Shown one piece after another: positions 22,120 through 34,202 of a DNA stretch of 64,000 nt. Position numbers and translations under genes: made by a program. Every line of letters starts with the position of its first letter. Position 1 is the stretch's first letter. Source of the DNA: Nematostella vectensis. Its lineage: Eukaryota; Cnidaria; Anthozoa; Actiniaria; Edwardsiidae. The notes beneath the pieces were generated by a model. That model had not been told where the DNA came from. It worked only from the letters and a program-made list of their open reading frames with translations, and searched no databases. The DNA is taken from assembly GCF_932526225.1 (NCBI RefSeq), contig NC_064048.1:3673597-3737596 (forward strand), given 5' to 3'.

Positions 22120-24561
22120 TCAAAAAGGACGTCTACAACGGTAGTAATTCCTTGCCGATTTTGTTTCTTTTCTGGGGGTTTGTACATAAGGTGAATTTGC
22201 CCCCTCTTCTAAAAGTTCCATTTTCTGACATTCTCTTTCAAGACGTCGACGGATCTCACGTTTGACTGGCATATCACTTTCACTGAGTATGCGCGCGAAC
22301 TTTTGGATGATGGCCGCTGAGCAGTTGGTGCGCTTTGCCTCTTTACCATAACATGAAATCCAGGAAGACACGTCATTACATATCTGAGAAAAAATTTTTT
22401 GCTGTCTCATAGAGAAAAAAAAGGAATTATTAGAAAAGAAAAACAAGCAAAGCCTCAAAAATTTTAAAAAGCTTTATTTGATAGCATGTAAGAATATTAA
22501 ATGGGTGATATTTTTTGGCTTTTTTGTTGTCCTAAGAATATGCAAGTCGATGATTTCCAAGTAAACTTACAGGAATTTGTGTTAAATACGTTCTTTGTTG
22601 TTGTTGTATATTGGTCTGTTATCTTGAAACGTGATATTCGTTTTTTTAATGGTCAAAAGAGCCTGGGGCGAGCGTTCTCAAAATCGCGGCGGCCAGCAAA
22701 AATGTAATAAACACAGGTTGACGTGGAAATTCTCAATGCAAAAAGTTCTAGTGCGATTTAGTTCATCCCTAGCTACATGGCTTGGACAAATAGCTTGATG
22801 ATCCGATCACTGTAACAGAAGATACGAGTTGTGATTGACAGGATGGTTGGGCATTCGGGAAACTGTATCGAATCTCCTTAAGAGGCCGTCAGAAAATATA
22901 TAAAATATTGTTCAAATATTCCTAATCGATACTTACTGGTAATGTCGATAATGCTGCTTTTTCTGTGGTTGGGATCTGATAATAAAAATATTTTGATTCC
23001 AGGCAAAGGGTGATTCCAAAAAGATATTGGATGTCTGGCTTCGTCCCTAGAAATAGCATGTTTCGTGTTTTCTTTTTCGGTTTCCCCTACGGTGCAAATG
23101 CAGAATTCATTTTTTTTAAAAAGCTCCCTCTCCCCCTCAACCGCCCCCTAATCCACTCCCACTATCTCTGCAGCCAAAACTGGGTCTTTTTTACCTCCCC
23201 CTCCCCCCCCTCCCCCCTGTTAAAGTCTGTCTTAACCTTCACCCGACTTCTCAGTGATCTCCAGAATATCGGCATAGTCTATGTTACAGAAGTTGATCTT
23301 GTTGTTGAAGATTGCTTGCTGGGTGAAGAAGTTTCTCATGGAATCGAGGCGAGAGCCTCGTTCATCCGGGTGCTTGGACAAGCAGTCTATAAATATCTAA
23401 ATTATCCAATAAGGATTTTAGAATTAGCACTTTTTGAAGCCTAATCTCAGGCTTCCTTATTGTGTTTCCTGTGCTCGGAGGTCAACCATGAGGAATCGCG
23501 GAGGATGGGACGAGCCCATGGTTTCCCGTGATGTTAAGCGTCCACCGGAAACCCAATCACAGGAAACCTGATGAAAATGCCTTGGATGATTTATTTGTAT
23601 AAGGTATCAGGTGGTTTCCCCGAGAAACCAGTTCGCCGACGACAACAGTGGTTGTTTCGCCGACAACCATGTTTGTTTCGTCGACACGCTTTTTTTCGTC
23701 AAAATAAGAGTCGCTACTTTTTGAAATGCAAAAGACTATACCAGTATAAACTGCAGTGAAAGCCTGGTTACTATCGCCACCATCACCATTGCCTGCGCCA
23801 TTATCAGGATCAGAACCACCGCCTTCGCTATCATAGACATTATCACATTCACAAAAATCATCTTCATCATCGCGTCGTCATCACCTAATTATCGTCAGCA
23901 GAAGCATCATCGTGTAGTTCAAGAAAATATACACCCCCATTGAGGGGATTGGAAATTCCGGGGGGGGGGAGGGGTTCAAACGCACTGGAATTTCCAGAGG
24001 GGAGGGGGGTTATCCCCTCAATGGGGTGGATATGGATATTTTCTGGAAATACACATTCCATTTATAAAGCTCTAGCAAAGCAGTAACTTACAAAGAATAA
24101 TCTGGATCTCATCGTGGGTTTCATTTCTATTTGATCGTGTTATTCATAGCGGTTTGATGTTGATTTGAGTTTTGATACAAAAGACAACCGGTAGTTTATA
24201 GCAGGGAAGAAAATTTACCTGTTTATAGCAACAATATTTATGATTGATGGTGTTGGTGATGAAAATGGTGATGATTGTGACGATAAGTTGTTGTTTATAA
24301 TGATGACACACACCTTTATGTTGAGGTTGGTATTGGCGGAGGTGATTGTGACGCTGATGATGATGATGATGATAATGGTGTTTGGTGTGTGGTGGTGGTG
24401 CGTTATTTTACCTGAAGCCTCATACAGGTGCCAGTCTCTGCATTGTAATTTGCCAAGACCATTTTATACTTCTCGATACACCGCCTGGGGAGATCTAAAT
24501 TATCGGCTGCTTCAAGAGTGCAGAAAAATACCGCTGGCACTAAAACCAAAAGCGTCCGCAT
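22120..24561 (-). CDS. Secreted cysteine-rich protein, paralogue of the gene at 40116
   Basis: Minus-strand exons: 24561-24412 (signal peptide MRTLLVLVPAVFFCTLEAAD, then LPRRC and GTCMRLQ), 23396-23243 (DCLSK, then LDSMRNFFTQQ and NFC), 22975-22937, and the last exon ending at 22120 (ICNDVSSWISCY, TNC, EREC). Order, Cys spacing and intron phases (0, 1, 1) match the plus-strand gene at 40116-45598. A tentative exon at 22876-22788 would supply the two cysteines otherwise missing and joins a last exon starting at 22401. That gives 237 residues, but its donor (TTT|GTCCAA) is poor. The C-terminus is longer than in the paralogue by a Glu/Lys-rich tail. The function is unknown; the fold is probably helical, disulfide-bonded and extracellular. 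An AATAAA (minus) sits just past the stop, at 22114-22109. The gene is convergent with the one ending at 21678. Confidence 0.65.
23430..23575. mobile_element. Possible foldback remnant
   Basis: TTATTGTGTTTCCTGTG near 23456 pairs roughly with CAATCACAGGAAACC near 23555. The sequence between them faintly resembles the element at 53042-53195. It lies in intron 1 of the minus-strand Cys-rich gene. The call rests on imperfect arms only. Confidence 0.35.
23922..24044. mobile_element. Foldback/MITE-like element
   Basis: The left arm AGAAAATATACACCCCCATT, then GAGGGGATTGGAAATTCC, is mirrored by GGAATTTCC, TATCCCCTCAATGGGGTGGA and TATTTTCT on the right. The centre is G-rich. It lies in intron 1 of the minus-strand Cys-rich gene. 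Confidence 0.65.
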
Positions 24562-25280
24562 GCTGGGGTAACTGAAATAAAATACCAAGCAAACAAACCG
24601 AATAAGTGTGTTTTTAGTTTTGTAAGATATTCTATCAAAGAATATAAAACAAAATCGGTATACCAGGTGATTTTTCGAAGCTGCGAAACAAGATGCACAT
24701 TAAACTGTAGAGCTCTGCTGTCATGGATATTAGGGGTGGTATATTCCTAGTTTAATACAATGTGCAGAAAGTAAACAAATGCTGATTCTGCCTTAAGCAA
24801 TGCCTCCATCTAAAGCATAGCACAAATATTGGGGACTGTGTATCCCTCGCAAAAACCCAGCTAACCAGCCTGTTATTGTGGGACGTTAAAGAACCACTTA
24901 AGAAGACATAGTCCATCTCCAGTGTCTGTACTTGGCCGCATAACCAAAAGGGGCATTAACATACTAACTCTCTCTCATCCATGTAAACGGCGTTGCAGCA
25001 TAGTGCGCCTTATATAGCAGTCCGTATAAGACCTCATGTAATGTAAATCCAGAGAAATTCAGCCTACAATTCAGTCTGCAATTCTGGATAAAGTCGGCCC
25101 AGCTTCATTTCCTTTCCTTCCTTTATAAATCGACAGAGGTATAAACAAACTCTGTATACCAGGAGCGCGCCTAGCCAGATATTTGAAATATTGTCGTGGG
25201 GCTGGAGGATGTATAACCGGCCCAACAAGCGGGGGTTGCCGAGCTTTAGTTGCGTGAAAAACAGCGAGCGCTACTGGAAT
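24562..25280. other. No supported gene
   Basis: Upstream flank of the minus-strand Cys-rich gene. No open frame with a recognisable motif is seen and no clear promoter element is identified. Confidence 0.35.
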
Positions 25281-25286
25281 CACGGC

Positions 25287-25351
25287 TGGCCCAGTATGTA
25301 AGCGTGTGTATGTATGGGGCCTCTTACCTCTGCTGAAACGGCTTCGATTCC
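25287..25351 (+). repeat. tRNA-like A and B boxes, possible SINE head
   Basis: TGGCCCAGTATG (25287-25298) fits the pol III A-box pattern at 11 of 12 positions. GCTTCGATTCC (25341-25351) fits the B box at 10 of 11, 54 bp downstream. I could not fold a full cloverleaf, so a tRNA-derived SINE fragment is more likely than a tRNA gene; chance is not excluded. Confidence 0.3.
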
Positions 25352-25359
25352 CGGTCTAG

Positions 25360-26855
25360 ACATGGATAAGTACCTTTCCGTTTCTGCTCGGCCCTGAATT
25401 TTACTTGTTGAAAGTTACTTAGTAGAAGCTTGTGCTCCTCAGTTTCAGGATGGGCTATTCTTAGTGCGTATAGGGATTTTAAATGTAAGAGCGTCTAGGA
25501 TATTGGTTCCTCTAAAACACATTATTTTAGCTTTTCTGGGGCGCTTTTGGAGAGCCTGTATCGCAGACTAGAGGAAGTAGAGGAAAGGTTCGGTGCTGTA
25601 TGTGTTGGCATATACAAATAGATAAAGGAGGAGGGGGGAGGTGGAAGAAAACGAGGGCGTTGGGAAGTAGAGAGGGGGTTGGTCATTACAATTAGAATGA
25701 AGAAAAGGAATTGGAGAGGGGTGGGGTGGGGGACAATAGGCGAGCAATGAAGAATCAGAAATAATTATATGGCTACCAGTACATGGTGATAAAGGGGAAA
25801 AATCAAATTAGTGTTTTAAAAACATTTAAAAAAATAACCGTAACAAATAATCGTGTTTGTGGATTAAGAGGAGAAAATATTTATGAAACCTTAAAAGGGC
25901 TGTTTCCATTTTTAGAGCATTTAGATTCATAAAAAAGAAAAACTACTAGTTTACTGCAATTAGAACCCCAATCCTACCTCTTTTAAAGCTAAGATCGACT
26001 TGCCTTACTCGACTGTTGATCCTGCCACTGACCATAGACACCGAGCAGTTAGGCTTTATGAAAAAGATGTACGCCTCCCCACCCCCCTCCGCCACTAATG
26101 TGTAGTAGAATATGTATTGTCCGTGTGATTGGTGATTTGGTTGCTTAGTGAAAAAAGTGGAATATAAGGCAACAAGAAAAAATACATTAAAGGAAATTAG
26201 TAACAAATACATTAAAAGGAATATGGTGGGAAAAAAAATCGTTTTTCTTTTCCATGGCGCCTGTGCTAAGTACTAAGGCTTCTCGATGCTCGCCCGTGGA
26301 AATCGTTTTATATTTCATTTACAATAATGTTTGATTTAGATGTATTCAAGGTCAGATTTCGGATTCTGTTAACGCACGAGCGACCTTAAACTTAAACTTA
26401 CAAAAACGAATCCGGAACGAATCCAAAAAAGAGTTGAAACTCTCTTACAAACATGCTATGTGCTATGCACCTGTATTTCTTAACCTATTAAGTTAGTATA
26501 AATATAGCTTGTAATTTAGAGAATATTCACTACTACACTTCGCTTCACTCTCTGTACTCTACTCTGCACTCGATCTGAAATATATCAAGTTGCGACGAAA
26601 GTCTCTTGCCTCCATTCTGAGCTAGAATCCTTCCTCGACAGTATAATGCGATTGCGACCGATCTTTTCGATTCTTGAATTGAAGCTTTGAATTTGGAATC
26701 GAGCGATGTATACTCTATAAGTGTTCGTGAATACCCGAACCTCCACCGAGGCTATACGCGTATTTAGGCTTTATCGAATAAAAATAAGGAGGAGTTGAAT
26801 TAGAAACTCCCATTTTTTTAACACCTGCAAAGTTATGTCTAAAGTTGTGATGTTA
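25360..26855. other. No supported gene
   Basis: A purine-rich stretch at 25620-25740 and AT-rich DNA after it. Short frames only. Confidence 0.35.
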
Positions 26856-26859
26856 GTGT

Positions 26860-27290
26860 AAGACAGGGTTGACGAGTTTACAACTCAACTCGTGTTTCCG
26901 TTTATTATTCAGAATTCACCGATTAAGTATCTTAGCTCCTGAAATCATGGCCGCCATCTTGTTTTATATATCGCGGAAGAGGTAAATCAAGATGAATTTT
27001 CTGACGCTAAAATCACTAAGTAAACATGCGGGGTGGCTTTCATTGGGTACCCCTTGCTAGCAGACCTATAATCATTCTTCTATGTACTCATAATTTTACC
27101 TATAGCTATGCAATGTGAAAAAGGTGTAAAAGACAATTAGGGTTTTTAATATTGCCCTTCTCCAAAAATTAAACTTTAATTGTGGTCAAGTTGCTGCTAA
27201 CAGATATAGAAAGACATCTGGAACGTGTTTATGACGTGTTTCTTAGTACCCTAAATAGTTGAAGCATACTATTTGATGGCCTTCATATGG
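26860..27290. repeat. Left copy of a long duplicated flank (module A)
   Basis: This segment (GTTGACGAGTTTACAACTCA, then ATGGCCGCCATCTTG, AAATCAAGATGAATTTTCTG, later AAAGACAATTAGGGTTTTTA) is repeated with divergence at 32896-33509 (module A'). The right copy has about 180 bp more in its middle. In both copies module A runs straight into the start of a B unit. Confidence 0.8.
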
Positions 27291-30200
27291 GACAATTAAT
27301 TCTGGTGCACTATTCCTGTCAACATAATGTTTCATTAAGCTAATGACTTATTTTCTCTCGTTTAGAAGAGACCATCACGGCAGACCGCATCGTCCATAAT
27401 AAACATAACGTAAGTGTGTTATTTCAATTTCTGATTCTGATATTTTTCCTCCTCCCCCTCAAAATCGAACACATAGTTTTTTGACACTATTTAACTTGTG
27501 GCAGACAGACAAAACAAGACAAGAAAGACACATTTTATTTCTTCTCGATGAAAAAAAAAAAAATAAAGACCGCGTTGATTCTGGTTCCTATACCGAAATT
27601 TTGTTTTTTTTTAGACATTTTCTGTTCAAGCGAAAAATACCGAAAAATCGCTAATTATATTCGAAAAATACATTTTCCCCTCTCAAGCCAAAAATATTTA
27701 TCCGATTCGTTTCAAACTTTCCCAGAATACTAAGGTCATCAAGGGCTGAGACGGTCACTCTTAATACACTTGAGTGGTTCCTAAACCTCTTGGTTCCTAG
27801 TTTGTTCCTACTCAGTTACTAATCAGTTCCTAATGATAAGGGGGGGGGGGGGGGGGGGAGGCAAATTTTCAATAACAAAAAATCGAAATTATTTAAAAAA
27901 AAAAAAAAATAAAATCCAAGTCCAGCCTGGGCTGAATAGAACTGAACCCGGGATGGATTTAAGGCATATAATAGGTAAGCAGGTACTCGGGCTGTAGCTT
28001 CAGCCCGGGTTATTGTTAATGAAAACTCAGCCCGGGCTGGAATTCATCATGTAATCCGCCCCTAAGTTGGCTAATGTGGTGATGTTAGTGCGACAATTAA
28101 TTCTGGTGCACTATTCCTGTCAACATAATATTTCATTAAGCTAATGACTTATTTTCTCTCGTTTTGAAGAGACCATCACGGCAGACCGCATCGTCCATAA
28201 TAAACATAACGTAAGTGTGTTATTTCAATTTCTGATTCTGATATTTTTCCTCCTCCCCCTCAAAATCGAACACATAGTTTTTTGACACTATTTAACTTGT
28301 GGCAGACAGACAAAACAAGACAAGAAAGACACATTTTATTTCTTCTCGATGAAAAAAAAAATAAATAAAGACCGCGTTGATCCTGGTTCCTATACCGAAA
28401 TTTTGTTTTTTTTTTAGACATTTTCTGTTCAAGTCGAAAAATACCAAAAAATCGCTAATTATATTCGAAAAATACATTTTCCCCTCTCAAGCCAAAAATA
28501 TTTATCCGATTCGTTTCAAACTTTCCCAGAATACTAAGGTCATCAAGGGCTGAGACGGTCACTCTTAATACACTTGAGTGGTTCCTAAACCTCTTGGTTC
28601 CTAGTTTGTTCCTACTCAGTTACTAATCAGTTCCTAATGATAAGGGGGGGGGGGGGGGAAGGCAAATTTTCAATAACAAAAAATCGAAATTATTTTCAAA
28701 AAAAAACAAACAATAAAATCCAAGTCCAGCCTGGGCTGAATAGAACTGAACCCGGGATGGATTTAAGGCATATAATAGGTAAGCAGGTACTCGGGCTGTA
28801 GCTTCAGCCCGGGTTATTGTTAATGAAAACTCAGCCCGGGCTGGAATTCATCATGTAATCGGCCCCTACGTTGGCTAATGTGGTGATGTTAGTGGGACAA
28901 TTAATTCTGGTGCACTATTCCTGTCAACATAATATTTCATTAAGCTAATGACTTATTTTCTCTCGTTTTGAAGAGACCATCACGGCAGACCGCATCGTCC
29001 ATAATAAACATAACGTAAGTGTGTTATTTCAATTTCTGATTCTGATATTTTTCCTCCTCCCCCTCAAAATCGAACACATAGTTTTTTGACACTATTGAAC
29101 TTGTGGCAGACAGACAAAACAAGACAAGAAAGACACATTTTATTTCTTCTCGATGAAAAAAAAAATAAATAAAGACCGCGTTGATCCTGGTTCCTATACC
29201 GAAATTTTGTTTTTTTTTAGACATTTTCTGTTCAAGTCGAAAAATACCGAAAAATCGCTAATTATATTCGAAAAATACATTTTCCCCTCTCAAGCCAAAA
29301 ATATTTATCCGATTCGTTTCAAACTTTCCCAGAATACTAAGGTCATCAAGGGCTGAGACGGTCACTCTTAATACACTTGAGTGGTTCCTAAACCTCTTGG
29401 TTCCTAGTTTGTTCCTACTCAGTTACTAATCAGTTCCTAATGATAAGGGGGGGGGGGAGGCAAATTTTCAATAACAAAAAATCGAAATTATTTAAAAAAA
29501 AAAACAAACAATAAAATCCAAGTCCAGCCTGGGCTGAATAGAACTGAACCCGGGATGGATTTAAGGCATATAATAGGTAAGCAGGTACTCGGGCTGTAGC
29601 TTCAGCCCGGGTTATTGTTAATGAAAACTCAGCCCGGGCTGGAATTCATCATGTAATCGGCCCCTAAGTTGGCTAATGTGGTGATGTTAGTGGGACAATT
29701 AATTCTGGTGCACTATTCCTGTCAACATAATATTTCATTAAGCTAATGACTTATTTTCTCTCGTTTAGAAGAGACCATCACGGCAGACCGCATCGTCCAT
29801 AATAAACATAACGTAAGTGTGTTATTTCAATTTCTGATTCTGATATTTTTCCTCCTCCCCCTCAAAATCGAACACATAGTTTTTTGACACTATTTAACTT
29901 GTGGCAGACAGACAAAACAAGACAAGAAAGACACATTTTATTTCTTCTCGATGAAAAAAAAAATAAATAAAGACCGCGTTGATCCTGGTTCCTATACCGA
30001 AATTTTTTTTTTTAGACATTTTCTGTTCAAGTCGAAAAATACCGAAAAATCGCTAATTATATTCGAAAAATACATTTTCCCCTCTCAAGCCAAAAATATT
30101 TATCCGATTCGTTTCAAACTTTCCCAGAATACTAAGGTCATCAAGGGCTGAGACGGTCACTCTTAATACACTTGAGTGGTTCCTAAACCTCTTGGTTCCT

Positions 30201-32896
30201 AGTTTGTTCCTACTCAGTTACTAATCAGTTCCTAATGATAAGGGGGGGGAGGCAAATTTTCAATAACAAAAAATCGAAATTATTTAAAAAAAAAAACAAA
30301 CAATAAAATCCAAGTCCAGCCTGGGCTGAATAGAACTGAACCCGGGATGGATTTAAGGCATATAATAGGTAAGCAGGTACTCGGGCTGTAGCTTCAGCCC
30401 GGGTTATTGTTAATGAAAACTCAGCCCGGGCTGGAATTCATCATGTAATCGGCCCCTAAGTTGGCTAATGTGGTGATGTTAGTGCGACAATTAATTCTGG
30501 TGCACTATTCCTGTCAACATAATATTTCATTAAGCTAATGACTTATTTTCTCTCGTTTAGAAGAGACCATCACGGCAGACCGCATCGTCCATAATAAACA
30601 TAACGTAAGTGTGTTATTTCAATTTCTGATTCTGATATTTTTCCTCCTCCCCCTCAAAATCGAACACATAGTTTTTTGACACTATTGAACTTGTGGCAGA
30701 CAGACAAAACAAGACAAGAAAGACACATTTTATTTCTTCTCGATGAAAAAAAAAATAGATAAAGACCGCGTTGATCCTGGTTCCTATACCGAAATTTTTT
30801 TTTTTTTTTTAGACATTTTCTGTTCAAGTCGAAAAATACCGAAAAATCGCTAATTATATTCGAAAAATACATTTTCCCCTCTCAAGCCAAAAATATTTAT
30901 CCGATTCGTTTCAAACTTTCCCAGAATACTAAGGTCATCAAGGGCTGAGACGGTCACTCTTAATACACTTGAGTGGTTCCTAAACCTCTTGGTTCCTAGT
31001 TTGTTCCTACTCAGTTACTAATCAGTTCCTAATGATAAGGGGGGGGGGGGAAGGCAAATTTTCAATAACAAAAAATCGAAATTATTTAAAAAAAACAAAC
31101 AAACAATAAAATCCAAGTCCAGCCTGGGCTGAATAGAACTGAACCCGGGATGGATTTAAGGCATATAATAGGTAAGCAGGTACTCGGGCTGTAGCTTCAG
31201 CCCGGGTTATTGTTAATGAAAACTCAGCCCGGGCTGGAATTCATCATGTAATCGGCCCCTAAGTTGGCTAATGTGGTGATGTTAGTGCGACAATTAATTC
31301 TGGTGCACTATTCCTGTCAACATAATATTTCATTAAGCTAATGACTTATTTTCTCTCGTTTAGAAGAGACCATCACGGCAGACCGCATCGTCCATAATAA
31401 ACATAACGTAAGTGTGTTATTTCAATTTCTGATTCTGATATTTTTCCTCCTCCCCCTCAAAATCGAACACATAGTTTTTTGACACTATTGAACTTGTTGC
31501 AGACAGACAAAACAAGACAAGAAAGACACATTTTATTTCTTCTCGATGAAAAAAAAAATAAATAAAGACCGCGTTGATCCTGGTTCCTATACCGAAATTT
31601 TGTTTTTTTTTTTAGACATTTTCTGTTCAAGTCGAAAAATACCGAAAAATCGCTAATTATATTCGAAAAATACATTTTCCCCTCTCAAGCCAAAAATATT
31701 TATCCGATTCGTTTCAAACTTTCCCAGAATACTAAGGTCATCAAGGGCTGAGACGGTCACTCTTAATACACTTGAGTGGTTCCTAAACCTCTTGGTTCCT
31801 AGTTTGTTCCTACTCAGTTACTAATCAGTTCCTAATGATAAGGGGGGGGGGGGGGAGGCAAATTTTCAATAACAAAAAATCGAAATTATTTAAAAAAAAA
31901 ACAAACAATAAAATCCAAGTCCAGCCTGGGCTGAATAGAACTGAACCCGGGATGGATTTAAGGCATATAATAGGTAAGCAGGTACTCGGGCTGTAGCTTC
32001 AGCCCGGGTTATTGTTAATGAAAACTCAGCCCGGGCTGGAATTCATCATGTAATCGGCCCCTAAGTTGGCTAATGTGGTGATGTTAGTGGGACAATTAAT
32101 TCTGGTGCACTATTCCTGTCAACATAATATTTCATTAAGCTAATGACTTATTTTCTCTCGTTTAGAAGAGACCATCACGGCAGACCGCATCGTCCATAAT
32201 AAACATAACGTAAGTGTGTTATTTCAATTTCTGATTCTGATATTTTTCCTCCTCCCCCTCAAAATCGAACACATAGTTTTTTGACACTATTTAACTTGTG
32301 GCAGACAGACAAAACAAGACAAGAAAGACACATTTTATTTCTTCTCGATGAAAAAAAAAATAAATAAAGACCGCGTTGATCCTGGTTCCTATACCGAAAT
32401 TTTGTTTTTTTTTTAGACATTTTCTGTTCAAGTCGAAAAATACCGAAAAATCGCTAATTATATTCGAAAAATACATTTTCCCCTCTCAAGCCAAAAATAT
32501 TTATCCGATTCGTTTCAAACTTTCCCAGAATACTAAGGTCATCAAGGGCTGACAGCTGAGACGGTCACTCTTAATACACTTGAGTGGTTCCTAAACCTCT
32601 TGGTTCCTAGTTTGTTCCTACTCAGTTACTAATCAGTTCCTAATGATAAGGGGGGGGAGGCAAATTTTCAATAACAAAAAATCGAAATTATTTAAAAAAA
32701 AAAAAAAAAACAATAAAATCCAAGTCCAGCCTGGGCTGAATAGAACTGAACCCGGGATGGATTTAAGGCATATAATAGGTAAGCAGGTACTCGGGCTGTA
32801 GCTTCAGCCCGGGTTATTGTTAATGAAAACTCAGCCCGGGCTGGAATTCATCATGTAATCGGCCCCTAAGTTGGCTAATGTGGTGATGTTAGTGGG
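27291..32896. repeat. Tandem array of seven ~800-bp units (module B)
   Basis: Units begin with GACAATTAATTCTGGTGCAC at 27291, 28092, 28896, 29694, 30486, 31289 and 32091 and end near 32896. They are nearly identical; most length variation is in a poly-G run, a poly-A run and a poly-T run per unit. Each unit also holds a foldback (TCCAGCCTGGGCTGA ... TCAGCCCGGGCTGGA, first copy 27921-28041). Each also has an exon-like 44-base segment ending AACATAAC before GTAAGTGTG. The repeated 60-73-codon frames are by-products of the array. Unit 7 has a small extra GACAGCT near 32551. Confidence 0.95.
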
Positions 32897-33700
32897 AGAC
32901 ATGGTTGACGACTTTACAGCTCAACTCGTCTTTACGTTTATTAGCTCCTGGAATCATGGCCGCCATTTTATCTAAATTCGCGGAAGAGGTAAATCAAGAT
33001 GAATTTTCTGACGTTAAAATCACTAAATAAACGTGCGGGGTAGCTTTCATTGTGGTGCCCCAATGAATATGTCAGCTAAATTTCTTTTTATGACGAAAAA
33101 TAACCATTCAAAACAGCTTTCCTGTCTACAACGCCAGCAGCAATGAGCAATTAATGCCAACAAATTGACCAGGAAATGTTAATTAGCTATTCTAAAACTG
33201 TACAATGCATAAAACTTTATCTTAAAAACTATATTCCGATGCTAAAATCAGCTAACCAAAAACCATTTGTCTATGCACTTCTAATTACTTATAGCTATAG
33301 AATACGTGACAAAGGTGTCAAAGACAATTAGGGTTTTTAATATTGCACTTCTCTAAAAATAAAACTTTAATTGTGGTCTAGTTGCTGCTAACAGAGATGA
33401 AAAGACATCTGGAACATGTATTTGAAATTACATATCATTCATGTTTTTATTGGCTCGTTTCTTAGTACCCAAAATAGTTGAAGCATACTATTTGATGGCC
33501 TTTATATGGGACAATTAATTCTGGTGCACTATTCCTGTCAACATAATGTTTCATTAAGCTCGTTCAATTACATGACTTTTGTCCTCTCGCTTCGAAGAAA
33601 CCAAGGCGGAAGCATCGTCCACGAGAAACATAAGGCAAGTGTGTTATTTCAATTTTTGATTCTGATATTTTTTTCTCCCCCCGCCCTCAAAATTGTACAC
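32897..33700. repeat. Right copy of flank (A') and a diverged, truncated B unit
   Basis: Module A' (32897-33509) matches 26860-27290. It is followed from 33510 by a diverged B unit that keeps the unit start, the exon-like segment (ending GAGAAACATAAG before GCAAGTGTG) and the TTCTGATTCTGATATTTTT block. It then loses similarity after the GACAGACAAAACAAGACA block near 33735. This marks an older, larger A+B duplication that preceded expansion of B. Confidence 0.8.
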
Positions 33701-33749
33701 ATTCACTATCATACAAATCACATTTAAATTTTGACAGACAGACAAAACA

Positions 33750-34200
33750 AGACACATTACATTTAATGTTGGGTAATTGGAATTGCTTCTTTTGAAATTT
33801 TCTTCAACTGAATTTGGATTTAGGGATCTATTTTTAGCCATAATATTTTTGAATATTGAATCGCGAAGAAAAAGGAAGGGTTATTTTTTATTAGCTTTAG
33901 TATTTAATTTTTTTTTCAATTTTTTTATGTGCACATCAAGCCATCTTGTTGTCTTGTATTCTTTATTAAAAGGGTTAAAAAAAATCGAAATAAGAAAATC
34001 AAACAGAGAACCGCTCGTTTCCCTGGAGACAGGGAGTGATTGTTTTCGCTGTTCAAACTCATACTAACAGGTAGATATGAGATGTCAATCGAAAGGAAAT
34101 GTAATCTTCCCCTCTTAACACCAAAAAGCCATGATTTTTTGGCCTACCTGTTGAATCCTGTTAAAAAAACTGAAATGTTTGATAATATTTGAAATGTATC
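33750..34200. other. No supported gene
   Basis: AT-rich with a 96-codon Phe-rich frame that has no motif; I see nothing functional. Confidence 0.35.
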
Positions 34201-34202
34201 AG

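Noticed and set aside
23010-23444. 144-codon plus-strand frame
   Set aside because: It is antisense to exon 2 of the minus-strand Cys-rich gene, where the splice sites and paralogue match favour the minus strand.
28292-32476. Repeated 60-73-codon minus- and plus-strand frames
   Set aside because: They recur only because the 800-bp unit is repeated, and they change with homopolymer length between units.
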